Assembly (NCBI GenBank): GCA_015057445.1
Contig: SVEI01000001.1
Span: 1 to 64,000 of the forward strand
Length of the DNA stretch: 64,000 nucleotides
Direction of reading: 5' to 3'
DNA from: Lachnospiraceae bacterium
GTDB lineage: Bacteria > Bacillota > Clostridia > Lachnospirales > Lachnospiraceae
Position numbers and translations under genes: made by a program. The notes under the pieces are model-generated. The model was not told the DNA's origin. It saw only the letters and a list, made by a program, of their open reading frames with translations, and made no database searches. Positions 6,854 to 16,535 of the stretch are shown here, one piece after another. The first letter of the stretch is position 1; every line of letters begins with the position of its first letter.

Positions 6854-9253
6854 ATGCGATTTGGTTATTTTGATGAAATTAACAAAGAATATGTTATAGA
6901 TAGACCAGACACACCAGCCCCTTGGGCAAACTATCTAGGTTCACCGGAATACGGTGCGATTATTTCTAATAATGCGGGCGGATATAGCTTTGTTAAATCA
7001 GGAGCTAACGGAAGAATACTTAGATATGTATTTAATAATTTTGACCAGCCTGGAAGATATATTTATCTTAGAGATAATGATAATAAGGACTTTTGGTCAG
7101 CATCATGGCAGCCAGTAGGTAAGGATTTATCCTTATATAAGAGTGAATGTCATCATGGTACAGGTTATACTAATATAAAAGCTTCTTACGATGGTATTGA
7201 TTCTGAAGCTTTATATTATGTTCCGCTAAATAAGACTCATGAAGTTTGGAAACTAAAAGTTACTAATAATTCAGATAAGCCTAGAAATCTTTCTGTTTTT
7301 GGATATTGTGAGTTTACAAATGATAATAACTATGAACAAGATCAGGTTAATCTTCAGTATACACTTTATATTACTAAGACATATTTTGTGAATAATAGAA
7401 TTAAGCAAGTTATTAATGAGAATGTTAATAAGGGTGCTGTAAATGGAAGTGTAGTATTTAATAGATTCTTTGGTCTTGCTGGAGCTCCGGTATCTAGCTA
7501 TTGTGGTGATAAGGAAGAGTTTATTGGTAGATATCATTCATATTCAAATCCTGTTGGAGTATTGAATGGTGATTGTGGTAATAAACTTAATTATAACTCT
7601 AATGCATGTGGTGCTTTGGAAACAAAGATTACTTTAGCACCTGGTGAAAGCAAAGAAATTGCATTTGTTCTTGGAATGAAAGATGATGCTGAGACAGAAG
7701 CGGTAATGAATTCATACAATGACGTATCTGCGCAGACAGCATCAGAACTTAAGGAATTGATTGATAACTGGCATGCAAAATTGGCTCATTTCCAGGTTAA
7801 TACACCAAGTGAAAGTTTTAACGCCATGATTAATACATGGAATGCATACCAGTGCTTTATGACATTTATTTGGTCAAGAGCGGCTTCGTTCTCTTATTGT
7901 GGACTTAGAAATGGTTATGGATATAGAGATACGGTTCAGGATATTCAGGGTATTATTCATCTTGAACCTGAGATGGCGCTTGATAAGATTCGCTTTATGT
8001 TATCAGCTCAGGTTGATAATGGTGGTGGACTTCCGCTTGTTAAGTTCGACCATAATGCAGGACATGAGGATACTCCTGATGATCCATCATATGTACAGGC
8101 AACAGGACATCCTGCATATAGGGCAGATGATGCTTTATGGTTGTTCCCAACAGTATATAAGTATATTGCTGAGTCTGGCAATGTGGACTTTATTGATGAG
8201 GTTATTGTTTTTGCTAATGGCGGTGAAGGTACAGTTTATGAGCACCTTAAGAGAGCAATTGATTTCTCTATGAATCGTCTTGGCAACAATAATATGCCAG
8301 CAGGTCTTCATGCAGACTGGAATGATTGCTTAAGACTTGGCAAAAAGGGTGAGTCAACATTTGTAGCAATGCAGCTTTATTATGCAATGACAGTGCTTCG
8401 TATGTTCTCAGAGATGAAGAAGGATACAGAGTACATCGCATACCTTGACAAGATTCAGAAAGAATTAGGAGATACTATCCAGACTAAGTGCTGGGAGGAG
8501 GACAGATATATCAGAGGTTATAAGGAAGATGGTATGATTATCGGTTCTAAGAAAGACCCTGAGGCTAATATGTGGCTTAATCCACAATCATGGGCTGTAA
8601 TTAGTGGTCTTGCTTCTAAGGAACAGGCTGAACTTGCTTTAGAGTCAGTTCACAGAGAACTTAGTACTCCTTATGGATGTAGAGTAATGGCACCTTCTTA
8701 TGTTGATCATGCATTTGAAGGAGCGTTGATGTTGCTGTTTAACCCATCTACTAAGGAAAATGGTGGTATATTCTCACAGCCACAGGGATGGATTATTCTT
8801 GCAGAAGCTCTTATGGGTCATGGAAATAGAGCATTTGAGTATTTTACAAATAGTTCACCAGCATCTATGAATGATAAGGCTGAGATTCGTAAGCTTGAAC
8901 CATATTGCCATGGACAGTTTACAGAGAGCTCAGAGTCACCATTTGAGGGACGTTCTCATGTACATTGGTTAACTGGTACAGCTTCAACTGTAATGGTTGG
9001 TTGTGTTGAGGGTATTCTGGGTATGAGACCAGATTTCTACGGACTTAAGATTGCTCCATCAATACCAAGTGATTGGAAAGAATTTACAATTACTAAGGAT
9101 TTTAGAGGTAAAAAGCTTAATATTAAGGTTCTTAATCCAAATGGAGCTGAGAATGGATTTACCAGTCTTACATTAAACGGAAAGTCTATGGACACTAATT
9201 ATATTAAGGAAAATGACCTTTCGGATGTAAATGATATTGTTTTAACAATGTAA
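6854..9253 (+). CDS. GH94 family disaccharide phosphorylase (cellobiose/diacetylchitobiose phosphorylase type)
   Basis: This 799-residue cytoplasmic enzyme starts with an ATG after AGGAGGG. GH94 enzymes split beta-linked disaccharides with phosphate, giving a sugar 1-phosphate and saving ATP. The N-terminal beta-sandwich domain includes PAPWANYLG and NNAGGYSF (about 21-48). The (alpha/alpha)6 barrel carries ADWNDC at residues 487-492, where the second Asp (491) is the expected general acid. The C-terminal jelly-roll domain follows, with WLTGTAS near 705. The NAGGYSF/PGRYIYLRD and GYGYRDTVQD motifs resemble diacetylchitobiose phosphorylase more than classical cellobiose phosphorylase (which has GMGFRDSNQD), so the substrate is open. 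No sugar transporter or glycosidase is adjacent. A strong terminator follows. Confidence 0.88.
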   Translation: MRFGYFDEINKEYVIDRPDTPAPWANYLGSPEYGAIISNNAGGYSFVKSGANGRILRYVFNNFDQPGRYIYLRDNDNKDFWSASWQPVGKDLSLYKSECHHGTGYTNIKASYDGIDSEALYYVPLNKTHEVWKLKVTNNSDKPRNLSVFGYCEFTNDNNYEQDQVNLQYTLYITKTYFVNNRIKQVINENVNKGAVNGSVVFNRFFGLAGAPVSSYCGDKEEFIGRYHSYSNPVGVLNGDCGNKLNYNSNACGALETKITLAPGESKEIAFVLGMKDDAETEAVMNSYNDVSAQTASELKELIDNWHAKLAHFQVNTPSESFNAMINTWNAYQCFMTFIWSRAASFSYCGLRNGYGYRDTVQDIQGIIHLEPEMALDKIRFMLSAQVDNGGGLPLVKFDHNAGHEDTPDDPSYVQATGHPAYRADDALWLFPTVYKYIAESGNVDFIDEVIVFANGGEGTVYEHLKRAIDFSMNRLGNNNMPAGLHADWNDCLRLGKKGESTFVAMQLYYAMTVLRMFSEMKKDTEYIAYLDKIQKELGDTIQTKCWEEDRYIRGYKEDGMIIGSKKDPEANMWLNPQSWAVISGLASKEQAELALESVHRELSTPYGCRVMAPSYVDHAFEGALMLLFNPSTKENGGIFSQPQGWIILAEALMGHGNRAFEYFTNSSPASMNDKAEIRKLEPYCHGQFTESSESPFEGRSHVHWLTGTASTVMVGCVEGILGMRPDFYGLKIAPSIPSDWKEFTITKDFRGKKLNIKVLNPNGAENGFTSLTLNGKSMDTNYIKENDLSDVNDIVLTM

Positions 9254-9281
9254 AAACTTAAAATTTTCTGAAATGAGTTTT

Positions 9282-9323
9282 AAACAGGTAACTTTTAGTG
9301 GCTACTAAAGGTTGCCTGTTTTT
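9282..9323 (+). terminator. Rho-independent terminator after the GH94 gene
   Basis: A 17-bp stem including two G-U pairs (9282-9298 with 9305-9321) closes a short loop and runs into a short T-tract. It lies about 30 bases after the stop. Confidence 0.9.
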
Positions 9324-9403
9324 GATATTATCAATTTAGTTAATCTGATTGAGTTTGGTGTCAATAAGATTTTCGTTTGGGGTGAAATTTCATATTTATG
9401 AAC

Positions 9404-9454
9404 GAAGAGATTATTTGCTTTGGGTAAGGAAGCATATAATCTCTTTGTTTTTTT
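9404..9454 (+). terminator. Second terminator-like hairpin with long T-tract
   Basis: An 11-bp stem (9404-9414 with 9436-9446) has a 21-base loop and a T-tract at 9448-9454. It sits 80 bases after the first terminator and about 60 bases before the next gene. The 80 bases between hold no convincing gene. It may be a back-up terminator or an attenuator. A possible -10 TATAAT (9467-9472) follows directly. Confidence 0.7.
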
Positions 9455-9512
9455 ACATATTTTCTTTATAATCTGCAAATTCTATTAATCAAATAAAATT
9501 TCGGAGGACAAT

Positions 9513-10235
9513 ATGGAAGTTAATAATTTAGATAATAAGGAATCAGATTCTAATATTGATGGTTGCAATATGGATGGATTGATAAAAGATTTTGGACAAA
9601 TTATTCTAAATAACAATAACAAGGGATATAAGATACATTTATTAAATATTATCGGCGAAATTGAAGGTCATGAAAACGCAGCTCCCGTTACAAAAACAAG
9701 TAAATATGAGCATATAATTCCTTTGCTGGCAGCTGTTGAGGAAAATCAAAGCATAGATGGTTTGCTTGTTATATTAAATACTATAGGTGGAGATGTAGAA
9801 TCAGGATTAGCTATTGCAGAAATGATTAGTTCTATAAGTAAACCTACTGTATGTCTTGTTTTAGGGGGAGGTCATTCTATAGGTGTGCCCCTTGCTGTAT
9901 CAGGTGATGTTACTTTTATAGTACCAACAGCAACTATGATAATACATCCAATTAGAGTGGGTGGGATGGTTCTTGGTGTTAAACAGAATTTCGAATATAT
10001 AGAGAGGTTGCAAGAAAGAATAATAGATTTTACCGTTAAACATTCTAATATGGATAAATCATTAATGAAAGAACTCATGTTTAATACAAAAGAACTAACA
10101 AAAGATATTGGTTCTATACTTGTGGGAGAACAAGCGGTCAAATGTGGATTAATTGATAGAGTGGGTGGAATAAATGATGCTCTTAATGAGTTATATGACT
10201 TGATAAATCAGTTAAAATATAATAAACTATCATAG
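9513..10235 (+). CDS. tepA: ClpP-family serine protease, TepA-like
   Basis: The 240-residue product starts with an ATG 6 bases after CGGAGG. It shows a ClpP/crotonase fold: an ILNTIGGDVESGLAIAE stretch near 88-104, the nucleophile Ser122 within GGGHSIGVPLA, and the catalytic His145 in MIIHP. A C-terminal region ends in GLIDRVGG, as in ClpP. The N-terminal 40 residues are Asn/Asp-rich and probably disordered. In Bacillus the homologue TepA (translocation-enhancing protein) lies directly upstream of the ftsK/spoIIIE gene, and the same order is found here, which supports the name. TepA-type proteins are thought to degrade signal peptides or small proteins in the cytoplasm. There is no N-terminal signal or membrane segment. 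Confidence 0.85.
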   Translation: MEVNNLDNKESDSNIDGCNMDGLIKDFGQIILNNNNKGYKIHLLNIIGEIEGHENAAPVTKTSKYEHIIPLLAAVEENQSIDGLLVILNTIGGDVESGLAIAEMISSISKPTVCLVLGGGHSIGVPLAVSGDVTFIVPTATMIIHPIRVGGMVLGVKQNFEYIERLQERIIDFTVKHSNMDKSLMKELMFNTKELTKDIGSILVGEQAVKCGLIDRVGGINDALNELYDLINQLKYNKLS

Positions 10236-10255
10236 TATAGTTTAAAATTGTGAGT

Positions 10256-10286
10256 ACTTTGTGCTTTTTTATATTAAGCACAAAGT
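10256..10286 (+). other. Hairpin in the tepA-ftsK gap
   Basis: A perfect 11-bp stem (10256-10266 with 10276-10286) has a 9-base loop and no T-run on the + strand side. It ends 11 bases before the ftsK ribosome binding site, so it could cap the upstream message or influence ftsK translation. Confidence 0.6.
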
Positions 10287-10312
10287 TTACATATGTTAAA
10301 GGAGAGAGAACT

Positions 10313-13018
10313 ATGGCAGCCAATAAGAATACCGTTAATTCCTCTAATAAAACTTCAGGTAAAAAAAGCAGCGGTAGTAAAAAAAATGGGAATACAACTT
10401 CAAAAGGAAGGAATTCATCGAATAGTCGATATACATCTGAAAGAAAAGCCGCTGCTAGAGCGGCACTTGATGAAGATGATGGAACTTCTAGAAGAAATGA
10501 AATATATGTTTTCATATATCTTGCAGTTGCAGTTTTTTTGATATGTAGCAATTTTGGATGGTGTGGAGTTGTTGGAAATTTTATATCTAAAATACTATTT
10601 GGATTAGTTGGTACAGTTTCATATATATTACCATTGTACATATTTTTATCTGCTGCCTTTTTATTTTCCAATGGAGCGCATAAAAAGGTTATAAAAAGAG
10701 TTTTGTGTGTTGCTATTTTTATTGTAGCACTTGCCTTTATTTGTCAGCTAATAAGTGGAGTAGATGGTGAAACGGCGAAAACACTATATAGTAACGGTTC
10801 AGCAAACAAACAAGGTGGTGGAGTATTATTTGGTGGATTGATTGTAATACTACACAAGCTGATAGGATTTACAGGATGTGTCATAGTGACAATACTACTT
10901 ATAATAATTGGAATTATAGTTGTTATGGATGTATCTATTATTGACACTATGAAATCAAGAATGGTTACATTTGATGACGATGACGAAGAAGATGAATATA
11001 TTGATAAAGATTTAGCTAAACTTTCAGGTGACGAAATAAGAAATCTTAAAAAAGATGATATTTTAGGTAATGTTAAGGTGTTGCAACCTAAAGAAACTAA
11101 AAAAACTAAGAATAAAAAAATAAAGAATGCTGTTGTGATTTCGGAGGAAGTTCATGAGTTGAAACCTATAAAGGCTACTGATGACTTTACCCTTGCTGAT
11201 GCAGTCAAAAGTGATGCACCTATTGATTTGAGCGGTTCTAGAGTTGATTTCTTTAATAAACCAGTAACTGAATTAAAACCTACAACTAATGATTTTATGG
11301 AAGATTCATTTGATGATTTTGGTAGTGGAGTGGAAGAAAATGTGAATGTTGCACCAAAGAGAAAGCCTAGAAAAACTAAGGAATCACAAGCAGAAGTAAT
11401 GGAAGCAACAGCTGCAGTATCAGAGAATATAAAAGGTGTTAGTGCTAGTGCTATTAATTCAAATAAAACAGATGATTCTATACAAGCAGAAAAAACAGAT
11501 AATGGTTTGAGTTTTTCTGGCGGTATAGATGATTCTATAAAAAAAGAATATGTTTTTCCGCCTCTTAGCTTGTTAAAGTCTGGAAAAGGTAAAGCCGGTC
11601 CAAATAATGAAGCATCTGTTCGTGAGACAGCAATGAAATTAAAAAGTACATTAGAAAGCTTTGGCGTAAATGTAACAGTTACAGATTATAGTTGTGGACC
11701 ATCTGTTACAAGATACGAGCTTCAACCTGAACAAGGTGTAAAAGTTAATAAAATTGTTGGTCTTGCAGATGATATAAAGCTTAATCTTGCAGCTGCAGAT
11801 ATAAGAATTGAAGCACCTATACCAGGAAAAGCTGCGATTGGTATTGAGGTACCAAATAAGGAAAGTACATCAGTTTATTTTAGAGATTTACTAGAATCTG
11901 TAAACTTTAAAAACTTTAATTCTAATTTAGCTTTTGGTGTAGGAAAAGATATAAGTGGTCAGGTTGTTGTTGCTGATATAGCTAAGATGCCACATTTGCT
12001 GGTAGCAGGAGCAACTGGATCAGGTAAATCGGTATGTATCAATTCCTTAATTATGAGTATTATTTATAAAGCAAAGCCTGAAGATGTTAAGATGATTATG
12101 ATAGATCCTAAGCAGGTTGAATTAAGTATATATAATGGTATACCACATATGCTTATTCCTGTTGTTACTGATCCTAAAAAAGCCGCAGGAGCACTTAATT
12201 GGGCAGTTATGGAGATGACTAATAGATATCAGCTATTTGCTCAATATAATGTAAGAAATCTTCAGGGTTATAATGAAAAGGTAAAATCTGTGACAGGACT
12301 TGAAGAAGGTAATGAAGAAATGAAAAAGTTACCACAGATTATCCTTATTGTGGATGAGCTTGCAGACCTTATGATGGTTGCACATCATGAAGTTGAAGAT
12401 GCTATTGTAAGGCTTTCCCAGCTTGCTAGAGCTGCAGGTATTCATCTTGTAATTGCAACACAAAGACCTTCGGTGGATGTTATAACAGGTCTGATAAAAG
12501 CCAATGTACCATCTAGAATAGCTATGACTGTTTCTTCAGGAGTAGATTCTAGAACAATTATTGATATGAATGGTGCTGAGAAACTTCTTGGAAAGGGTGA
12601 TATGTTGTTTTATCCAACAGGATATCCAAAACCTGTTCGAGTTCAGGGAGCGTTTCTCTCTGACGAGGAAATTGCAAGTGTTGTTGATTTTCTTAAATCT
12701 CAAAATGGTGAGACAACATATGATGATAAAATAACACAGGAGATATCAAGCGGTAATGTAGGTGCTGGAGGTTCTTCCGCTGGAGCTGAGTCAGATGTGG
12801 ATGAATATTTCGTAGATGCTGGAAAGTTTATTATTGGCAAAGATAAAGCTTCTATTGGAATGTTACAAAGAGTATATAAAATTGGTTTTAATAGAGCGGC
12901 CAGAATTATGGACCAACTTTCCGAAGTCGGCGTAGTTGGACCTGAGGAAGGTACAAAACCAAGAAAAGTTCTTATGACTTTGGAAGAATTTGAGAATTAT
13001 GTAGAGAACAATCTATAA
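10313..13018 (+). CDS. ftsK: DNA translocase FtsK/SpoIIIE
   Basis: The start is the ATG at 10313 behind AAAGGAG (10298-10304); an upstream in-frame GTG at 10250 lies before the hairpin and lacks a site. The product is 901 residues. A basic, Ser/Asn-rich N-terminal tail (1-60) precedes four membrane helices (about 65-215). A long acidic and charged linker follows to about 420, then the RecA-like motor with Walker A AGATGSGKS at 565-573 and Walker B LIVDELADL near 680. The C-terminal winged-helix gamma domain (about 830-895, GKDKASIGMLQRVYKIGFNR) reads DNA polarity sequences. FtsK/SpoIIIE pumps chromosomal DNA through the division or sporulation septum. In a sporulating host it may serve both roles. 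Confidence 0.97.
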   Translation: MAANKNTVNSSNKTSGKKSSGSKKNGNTTSKGRNSSNSRYTSERKAAARAALDEDDGTSRRNEIYVFIYLAVAVFLICSNFGWCGVVGNFISKILFGLVGTVSYILPLYIFLSAAFLFSNGAHKKVIKRVLCVAIFIVALAFICQLISGVDGETAKTLYSNGSANKQGGGVLFGGLIVILHKLIGFTGCVIVTILLIIIGIIVVMDVSIIDTMKSRMVTFDDDDEEDEYIDKDLAKLSGDEIRNLKKDDILGNVKVLQPKETKKTKNKKIKNAVVISEEVHELKPIKATDDFTLADAVKSDAPIDLSGSRVDFFNKPVTELKPTTNDFMEDSFDDFGSGVEENVNVAPKRKPRKTKESQAEVMEATAAVSENIKGVSASAINSNKTDDSIQAEKTDNGLSFSGGIDDSIKKEYVFPPLSLLKSGKGKAGPNNEASVRETAMKLKSTLESFGVNVTVTDYSCGPSVTRYELQPEQGVKVNKIVGLADDIKLNLAAADIRIEAPIPGKAAIGIEVPNKESTSVYFRDLLESVNFKNFNSNLAFGVGKDISGQVVVADIAKMPHLLVAGATGSGKSVCINSLIMSIIYKAKPEDVKMIMIDPKQVELSIYNGIPHMLIPVVTDPKKAAGALNWAVMEMTNRYQLFAQYNVRNLQGYNEKVKSVTGLEEGNEEMKKLPQIILIVDELADLMMVAHHEVEDAIVRLSQLARAAGIHLVIATQRPSVDVITGLIKANVPSRIAMTVSSGVDSRTIIDMNGAEKLLGKGDMLFYPTGYPKPVRVQGAFLSDEEIASVVDFLKSQNGETTYDDKITQEISSGNVGAGGSSAGAESDVDEYFVDAGKFIIGKDKASIGMLQRVYKIGFNRAARIMDQLSEVGVVGPEEGTKPRKVLMTLEEFENYVENNL

Positions 13019-13027
13019 CAATTTGTA

Positions 13028-13052
13028 TTCATATATAAAAATTATATATGAA
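13028..13052 (+). other. AT-rich hairpin after ftsK
   Basis: An 11-bp perfect inverted repeat (13028-13038 with 13042-13052) has a 3-base loop and no T-tail. It starts 10 bases after the ftsK stop. It is a weak terminator or 3' end element; with no G-C core its stability is low. Confidence 0.4.
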
Positions 13053-13122
13053 CCGATAAAATATAATTAAGTTGTTAAATTATATTAAGTGTAAATATTA
13101 AATTAGAGAGTAGGAGAACATT

Positions 13123-14793
13123 ATGTTAACAGATATTCAGATTGCACAGCAGGCACAACTTCTTAATATAAAAGATGTTGCTTCAAAGATTGGCATAACG
13201 GAGGATGACCTTGAAATGTATGGAAAATACAAAGCAAAGTTATCTGATGAGTATATGGATTCAGTTAAGGATAACAAGGATGGAAAACTCATTCTTGTTA
13301 CTGCTATTAACCCAACACCAGCAGGAGAAGGAAAAACTACTGTAACAGTTGGTCTTGGTCAGGCTATGCATAATCTTGGCAAGAAATCTATAATTGCTTT
13401 GAGAGAGCCATCATTAGGACCATGTTTTGGCGTAAAAGGTGGAGCAGCAGGAGGTGGTTATTCTCAGGTTGTTCCTATGGAGGATTTAAATCTTCATTTT
13501 ACAGGAGACTTTCATGCAATTACATCAGCTAACAACCTTTTGGCAGCTGTAATGGATAATCATATTCATCAGGGTAATACTCTTAGAATTGATCCAAAGA
13601 GAATCGTATTCAAACGTTGTCTTGATATGAATGATAGAGCTCTAAGAAGTATAATAGTTGGAATGGGTAAAAAGGCAGATGGAGTAGTTCGTCAGGATGG
13701 CTTTGTAATTACTGTTGCATCTGAAATTATGGCAATTCTTTGTCTTGCGGAGGATATTAACGATCTTCAGGAAAGGTTGTCTAAAATAATTGTTGCATAT
13801 AACTATGATAATGAGCCAGTTACAGCAGGAGAGCTTAATTGTGTAGGTTCTATGGCTGCGCTTCTTAAGGATGCTATTAAGCCTAACCTTATTCAAACAT
13901 TAGAACATTCACCTGCTATAGTGCATGGAGGACCATTTGCTAATATTGCACATGGATGTAATTCTGTTAGAGCAACTAAGACAGCTCTTAAGATAGCTGA
14001 TTATGTAATTACCGAGGCGGGCTTTGGGGCTGACCTTGGTGCTCAGAAGTTCTTTGATATTAAGTGTCGTATGGCAGGACTTAAGCCTGATGCAGTTGTA
14101 CTTGTTGCTACTGTTAGAGCTTTAAAATATAACGGTGGTGTAACAAAGTCCGACTTAAATAATGAGAATTTAGATGCTCTTGCAAAGGGAATTGTTAACC
14201 TAGAGAAGCATATCGAAAATCTTCAGATGTATGGTGTTCCTGTTGTTGTTACACTTAACAGATTTATTACAGATTCTGATGCAGAGCTTGCATATGTTAA
14301 GAAGTTCTGTGAAGATAGAAACTGTGATTTTGCTCTTGCTAATGTATGGGAAAAAGGCGGTGAAGGTGGAATAGACCTTGCAAATGCTGTCCTTAATACT
14401 TTGGAGACAAAAAAGAGTAATTTTAAGGTTTTATATGAAGACGATTTATCAATTAAAGATAAAATATCTACAATTGCAACCAAGATTTATGGTGCAAAAG
14501 ATGTTACTTATTCATCAGAAGCTTCAAATGCAATTGCTAAGATTGAAGCAATGGGTATGGGTAACATGCCTGTGTGTATGGCAAAGAATCAGTATTCCCT
14601 TTCTGATGATGCATCTCTACTCGGTAGACCAGAAGGATTTACTGTAAATATTCGTGAAGTGTACGTTAGTGCAGGAGCAGGTTTTGTAGTTGCGATTACA
14701 GGCGCAATTATGACTATGCCAGGACTTCCTAAGGTACCTGCAGCGGAGAGAATCTTTGTAGATGATAATGGCGTAATTAATGGTTTGTTTTAG
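13123..14793 (+). CDS. fhs: Formate-tetrahydrofolate ligase
   Basis: The 556-residue product has the length usual for Fhs. The family P-loop TPAGEGKTT lies near 65-73 and a glycine-rich segment, [15 protein letters not shown], near 103-117. AxP-rich motifs such as [12 protein letters not shown] occur near 275-286. The enzyme makes 10-formyl-tetrahydrofolate from formate, ATP and THF in the cytoplasm. FolD, which interconverts the next intermediates, is encoded two genes downstream and MetH is encoded later in the window, so the locus covers much of the C1 route. The ATG follows GTAGGAG. I see no folate riboswitch in the roughly 100-base AT-rich leader. Confidence 0.97.
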   Translation: MLTDIQIAQQAQLLNIKDVASKIGITEDDLEMYGKYKAKLSDEYMDSVKDNKDGKLILVTAINPTPAGEGKTTVTVGLGQAMHNLGKKSIIALREPSLGPCFGVKGGAAGGGYSQVVPMEDLNLHFTGDFHAITSANNLLAAVMDNHIHQGNTLRIDPKRIVFKRCLDMNDRALRSIIVGMGKKADGVVRQDGFVITVASEIMAILCLAEDINDLQERLSKIIVAYNYDNEPVTAGELNCVGSMAALLKDAIKPNLIQTLEHSPAIVHGGPFANIAHGCNSVRATKTALKIADYVITEAGFGADLGAQKFFDIKCRMAGLKPDAVVLVATVRALKYNGGVTKSDLNNENLDALAKGIVNLEKHIENLQMYGVPVVVTLNRFITDSDAELAYVKKFCEDRNCDFALANVWEKGGEGGIDLANAVLNTLETKKSNFKVLYEDDLSIKDKISTIATKIYGAKDVTYSSEASNAIAKIEAMGMGNMPVCMAKNQYSLSDDASLLGRPEGFTVNIREVYVSAGAGFVVAITGAIMTMPGLPKVPAAERIFVDDNGVINGLF

Positions 14794-14819
14794 TGGTAAT
14801 TAACTGTTATGGGGGTAAT

Positions 14820-15659
14820 ATGGGGAAAAGGATAATTGCCTTAATTACATTTTTGTTAATTGTTCTTTCGTTTGGTGGTTGCTCAGTTGCATCAGAAAAA
14901 GAAATAGTTAAATATGCTAATGACAAATATGGTGAAGCCGAGTTGTTAAAAACTGAAAAACCTGATGATGAGAATACAATATGTTACTTTAAGGATAAAG
15001 AGTATGACTTTGAATACTATGTTAAAAGCTATATGAATGAAATCTTAATTGATGGTTCATCCTTTGGTTCAACAGAAAATAAGGGCAGTAACTTTGATAT
15101 ACAGTATTATAATTATATAAATAAAGAAGTTGGTTCTGATTTATCATTGCTTGAACAAAAGTATAATATTGATATTTCTGTATCGGATGGTACATATATA
15201 TACTATTTTGCAAGAATTTATTATAAGTCGTCTAATACATCAAATGTTTCAGCTGTTACTAAGGAAATAAGTGATTTGTATACTACTGTAGATACAAGAA
15301 ATTACTGGAAAGACTTAGTTGTGGAAGCCTATGATGAAAGTGGTAATTATTTGGGGTCATATCATCATAGTCGTAATGGCTGGATGACTTTTGAAGATGA
15401 GTATGATATTAAATATATTGATGAGATTGCAAATCTTTCGGATGATGCAAAGTATTTGAGAAAAGAACAACATTCGTTTACCGAAACAGGGGTTAATATT
15501 CAAGATGTTGTACAGGTGTTAGGTAACCCTGAAATTAAACCAGACTCAACAGTTACATATTATATTTTTACTGTTGATGGGCAAGAGTATTATATGTGTG
15601 ATTTTATGGTACATGATGATATTGGTGGATTTGAATGGTATACAAACTATAAAAAATAA
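14820..15659 (+). CDS. Putative lipoprotein of unknown function
   Basis: I start this at the ATG at 14820, 4 bases after GGGGG, rather than at an upstream GTG that touches the fhs stop. The 279-residue product has a lipoprotein signal peptide: basic MGKR, a hydrophobic core to residue 18, then SFGGC with Cys21 as the likely lipidated residue. Phe at -3 is unusual. The mature part is acidic and Tyr/Asp-rich with no further membrane segment, so it should sit on the outer face of the membrane. I do not recognise the domain. It lies between fhs and folD with short gaps and is probably co-transcribed with them, though a role in folate metabolism does not follow from that. Confidence 0.75.
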   Translation: MGKRIIALITFLLIVLSFGGCSVASEKEIVKYANDKYGEAELLKTEKPDDENTICYFKDKEYDFEYYVKSYMNEILIDGSSFGSTENKGSNFDIQYYNYINKEVGSDLSLLEQKYNIDISVSDGTYIYYFARIYYKSSNTSNVSAVTKEISDLYTTVDTRNYWKDLVVEAYDESGNYLGSYHHSRNGWMTFEDEYDIKYIDEIANLSDDAKYLRKEQHSFTETGVNIQDVVQVLGNPEIKPDSTVTYYIFTVDGQEYYMCDFMVHDDIGGFEWYTNYKK

Positions 15660-15692
15660 TTTAAATCAAATGAAGATAAGGAGGATATTAAA

Positions 15693-16532
15693 ATGGCACA
15701 AATTATAGATGGTAAGCTTATTTCTCAACAGATAAAGGATGAGCTTAAGGAAAAGGTTGCTGAATTAAAAGAAGAAGGAAAGGAAATATGTCTTGCTGTA
15801 ATTCAAGTTGGTAATGATCCAGCATCTACAGTGTATGTTGGTAATAAGAAAAAAGCATGTGAATATATTGGAATCAAGTCTCTTGCTTATGAGGTACCTG
15901 AAGAGACAACTGAAGCTGAGCTTCTTGATATAATTGATAAGCTAAATAAGGATGATAATGTTCATGGTATTCTTGTTCAGTTACCTGTACCAAAGCATAT
16001 TAATGAAGAGAAGATTATTAATGCTATTAGTCCATCTAAGGATGTGGATGGTTTCCATCCTGCAAGTGTTGGTGCTCTTAGTATAGGACAGAAAGGCTTT
16101 GTATCATGTACACCTGCAGGTGTTATTCAGCTTCTTAAACGTTCAAATATTGAGATTTCTGGAAAAGAATGTGTTGTAATAGGAAGAAGTAATATAGTTG
16201 GTAAGCCTATGGGTATGCTTTTACTTAGAGAAAATGGAACAGTTACAATCTGTCATTCAAGAACTAAGGATTTAAAAGAAGTTTGTAAGAGAGCAGATAT
16301 ATTAGTTGTTGCCATTGGAAAGCCACGTATGATTGATGCTTCATATGTAAAAGAAGGCGCTACGGTTATTGATGTAGGTATTCACAGAGATGAGAATAAT
16401 AAGCTTTGTGGTGATGTTGACTATGCATCTGTAGAACCAGTAGCAGGAGCTATTACGCCAGTTCCTGGCGGTGTAGGACCTATGACAATAGCAATGTTAA
16501 TGAATAATTGTGTGGAAGCAGGTTTAAATTAA
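15693..16532 (+). CDS. folD: Bifunctional methylenetetrahydrofolate dehydrogenase/cyclohydrolase
   Basis: The 279-residue product has standard FolD length and starts with an ATG behind AAGGAGG. Diagnostic motifs are YVGNKKKACEYIGI (about 49-62, including the catalytic Lys of the cyclohydrolase), VQLPVPKHI (about 95-103), DGFHPASVG near 119-127, the Rossmann motif VVIGRSNIVGKPM near 161-173, and the C-terminal TPVPGGVGPMTIAMLM. The enzyme converts methylene-THF to formyl-THF through methenyl-THF in the cytoplasm. It shares a cluster with fhs and is followed after 3 bases by rimO, so the two may be translationally coupled. Confidence 0.98.
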   Translation: MAQIIDGKLISQQIKDELKEKVAELKEEGKEICLAVIQVGNDPASTVYVGNKKKACEYIGIKSLAYEVPEETTEAELLDIIDKLNKDDNVHGILVQLPVPKHINEEKIINAISPSKDVDGFHPASVGALSIGQKGFVSCTPAGVIQLLKRSNIEISGKECVVIGRSNIVGKPMGMLLLRENGTVTICHSRTKDLKEVCKRADILVVAIGKPRMIDASYVKEGATVIDVGIHRDENNKLCGDVDYASVEPVAGAITPVPGGVGPMTIAMLMNNCVEAGLN

Positions 16533-16535
16533 GAT

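Noticed and set aside
9398-9427. Nine-codon leader peptide frame overlapping the second terminator before tepA
   Set aside because: The nearest GGGG lies 15 bases away, no run of a regulatory amino acid is present, and tepA is not a biosynthetic gene.
10183-10671. 162-codon open frame on the minus strand over the tepA end and ftsK start
   Set aside because: It lies antisense to the ftsK N terminus and the intergenic hairpin, has Ser/Leu/Phe-rich low-complexity content from reading Lys/Asn codons backwards, and no ribosome binding site.
13053-13122. Folate (THF) riboswitch or strong promoter upstream of fhs
   Set aside because: The gap is AT-only low complexity with no G-C stems. The best promoter reading (TTGTTA, 18 bases, TATTAA) is too weak to list.
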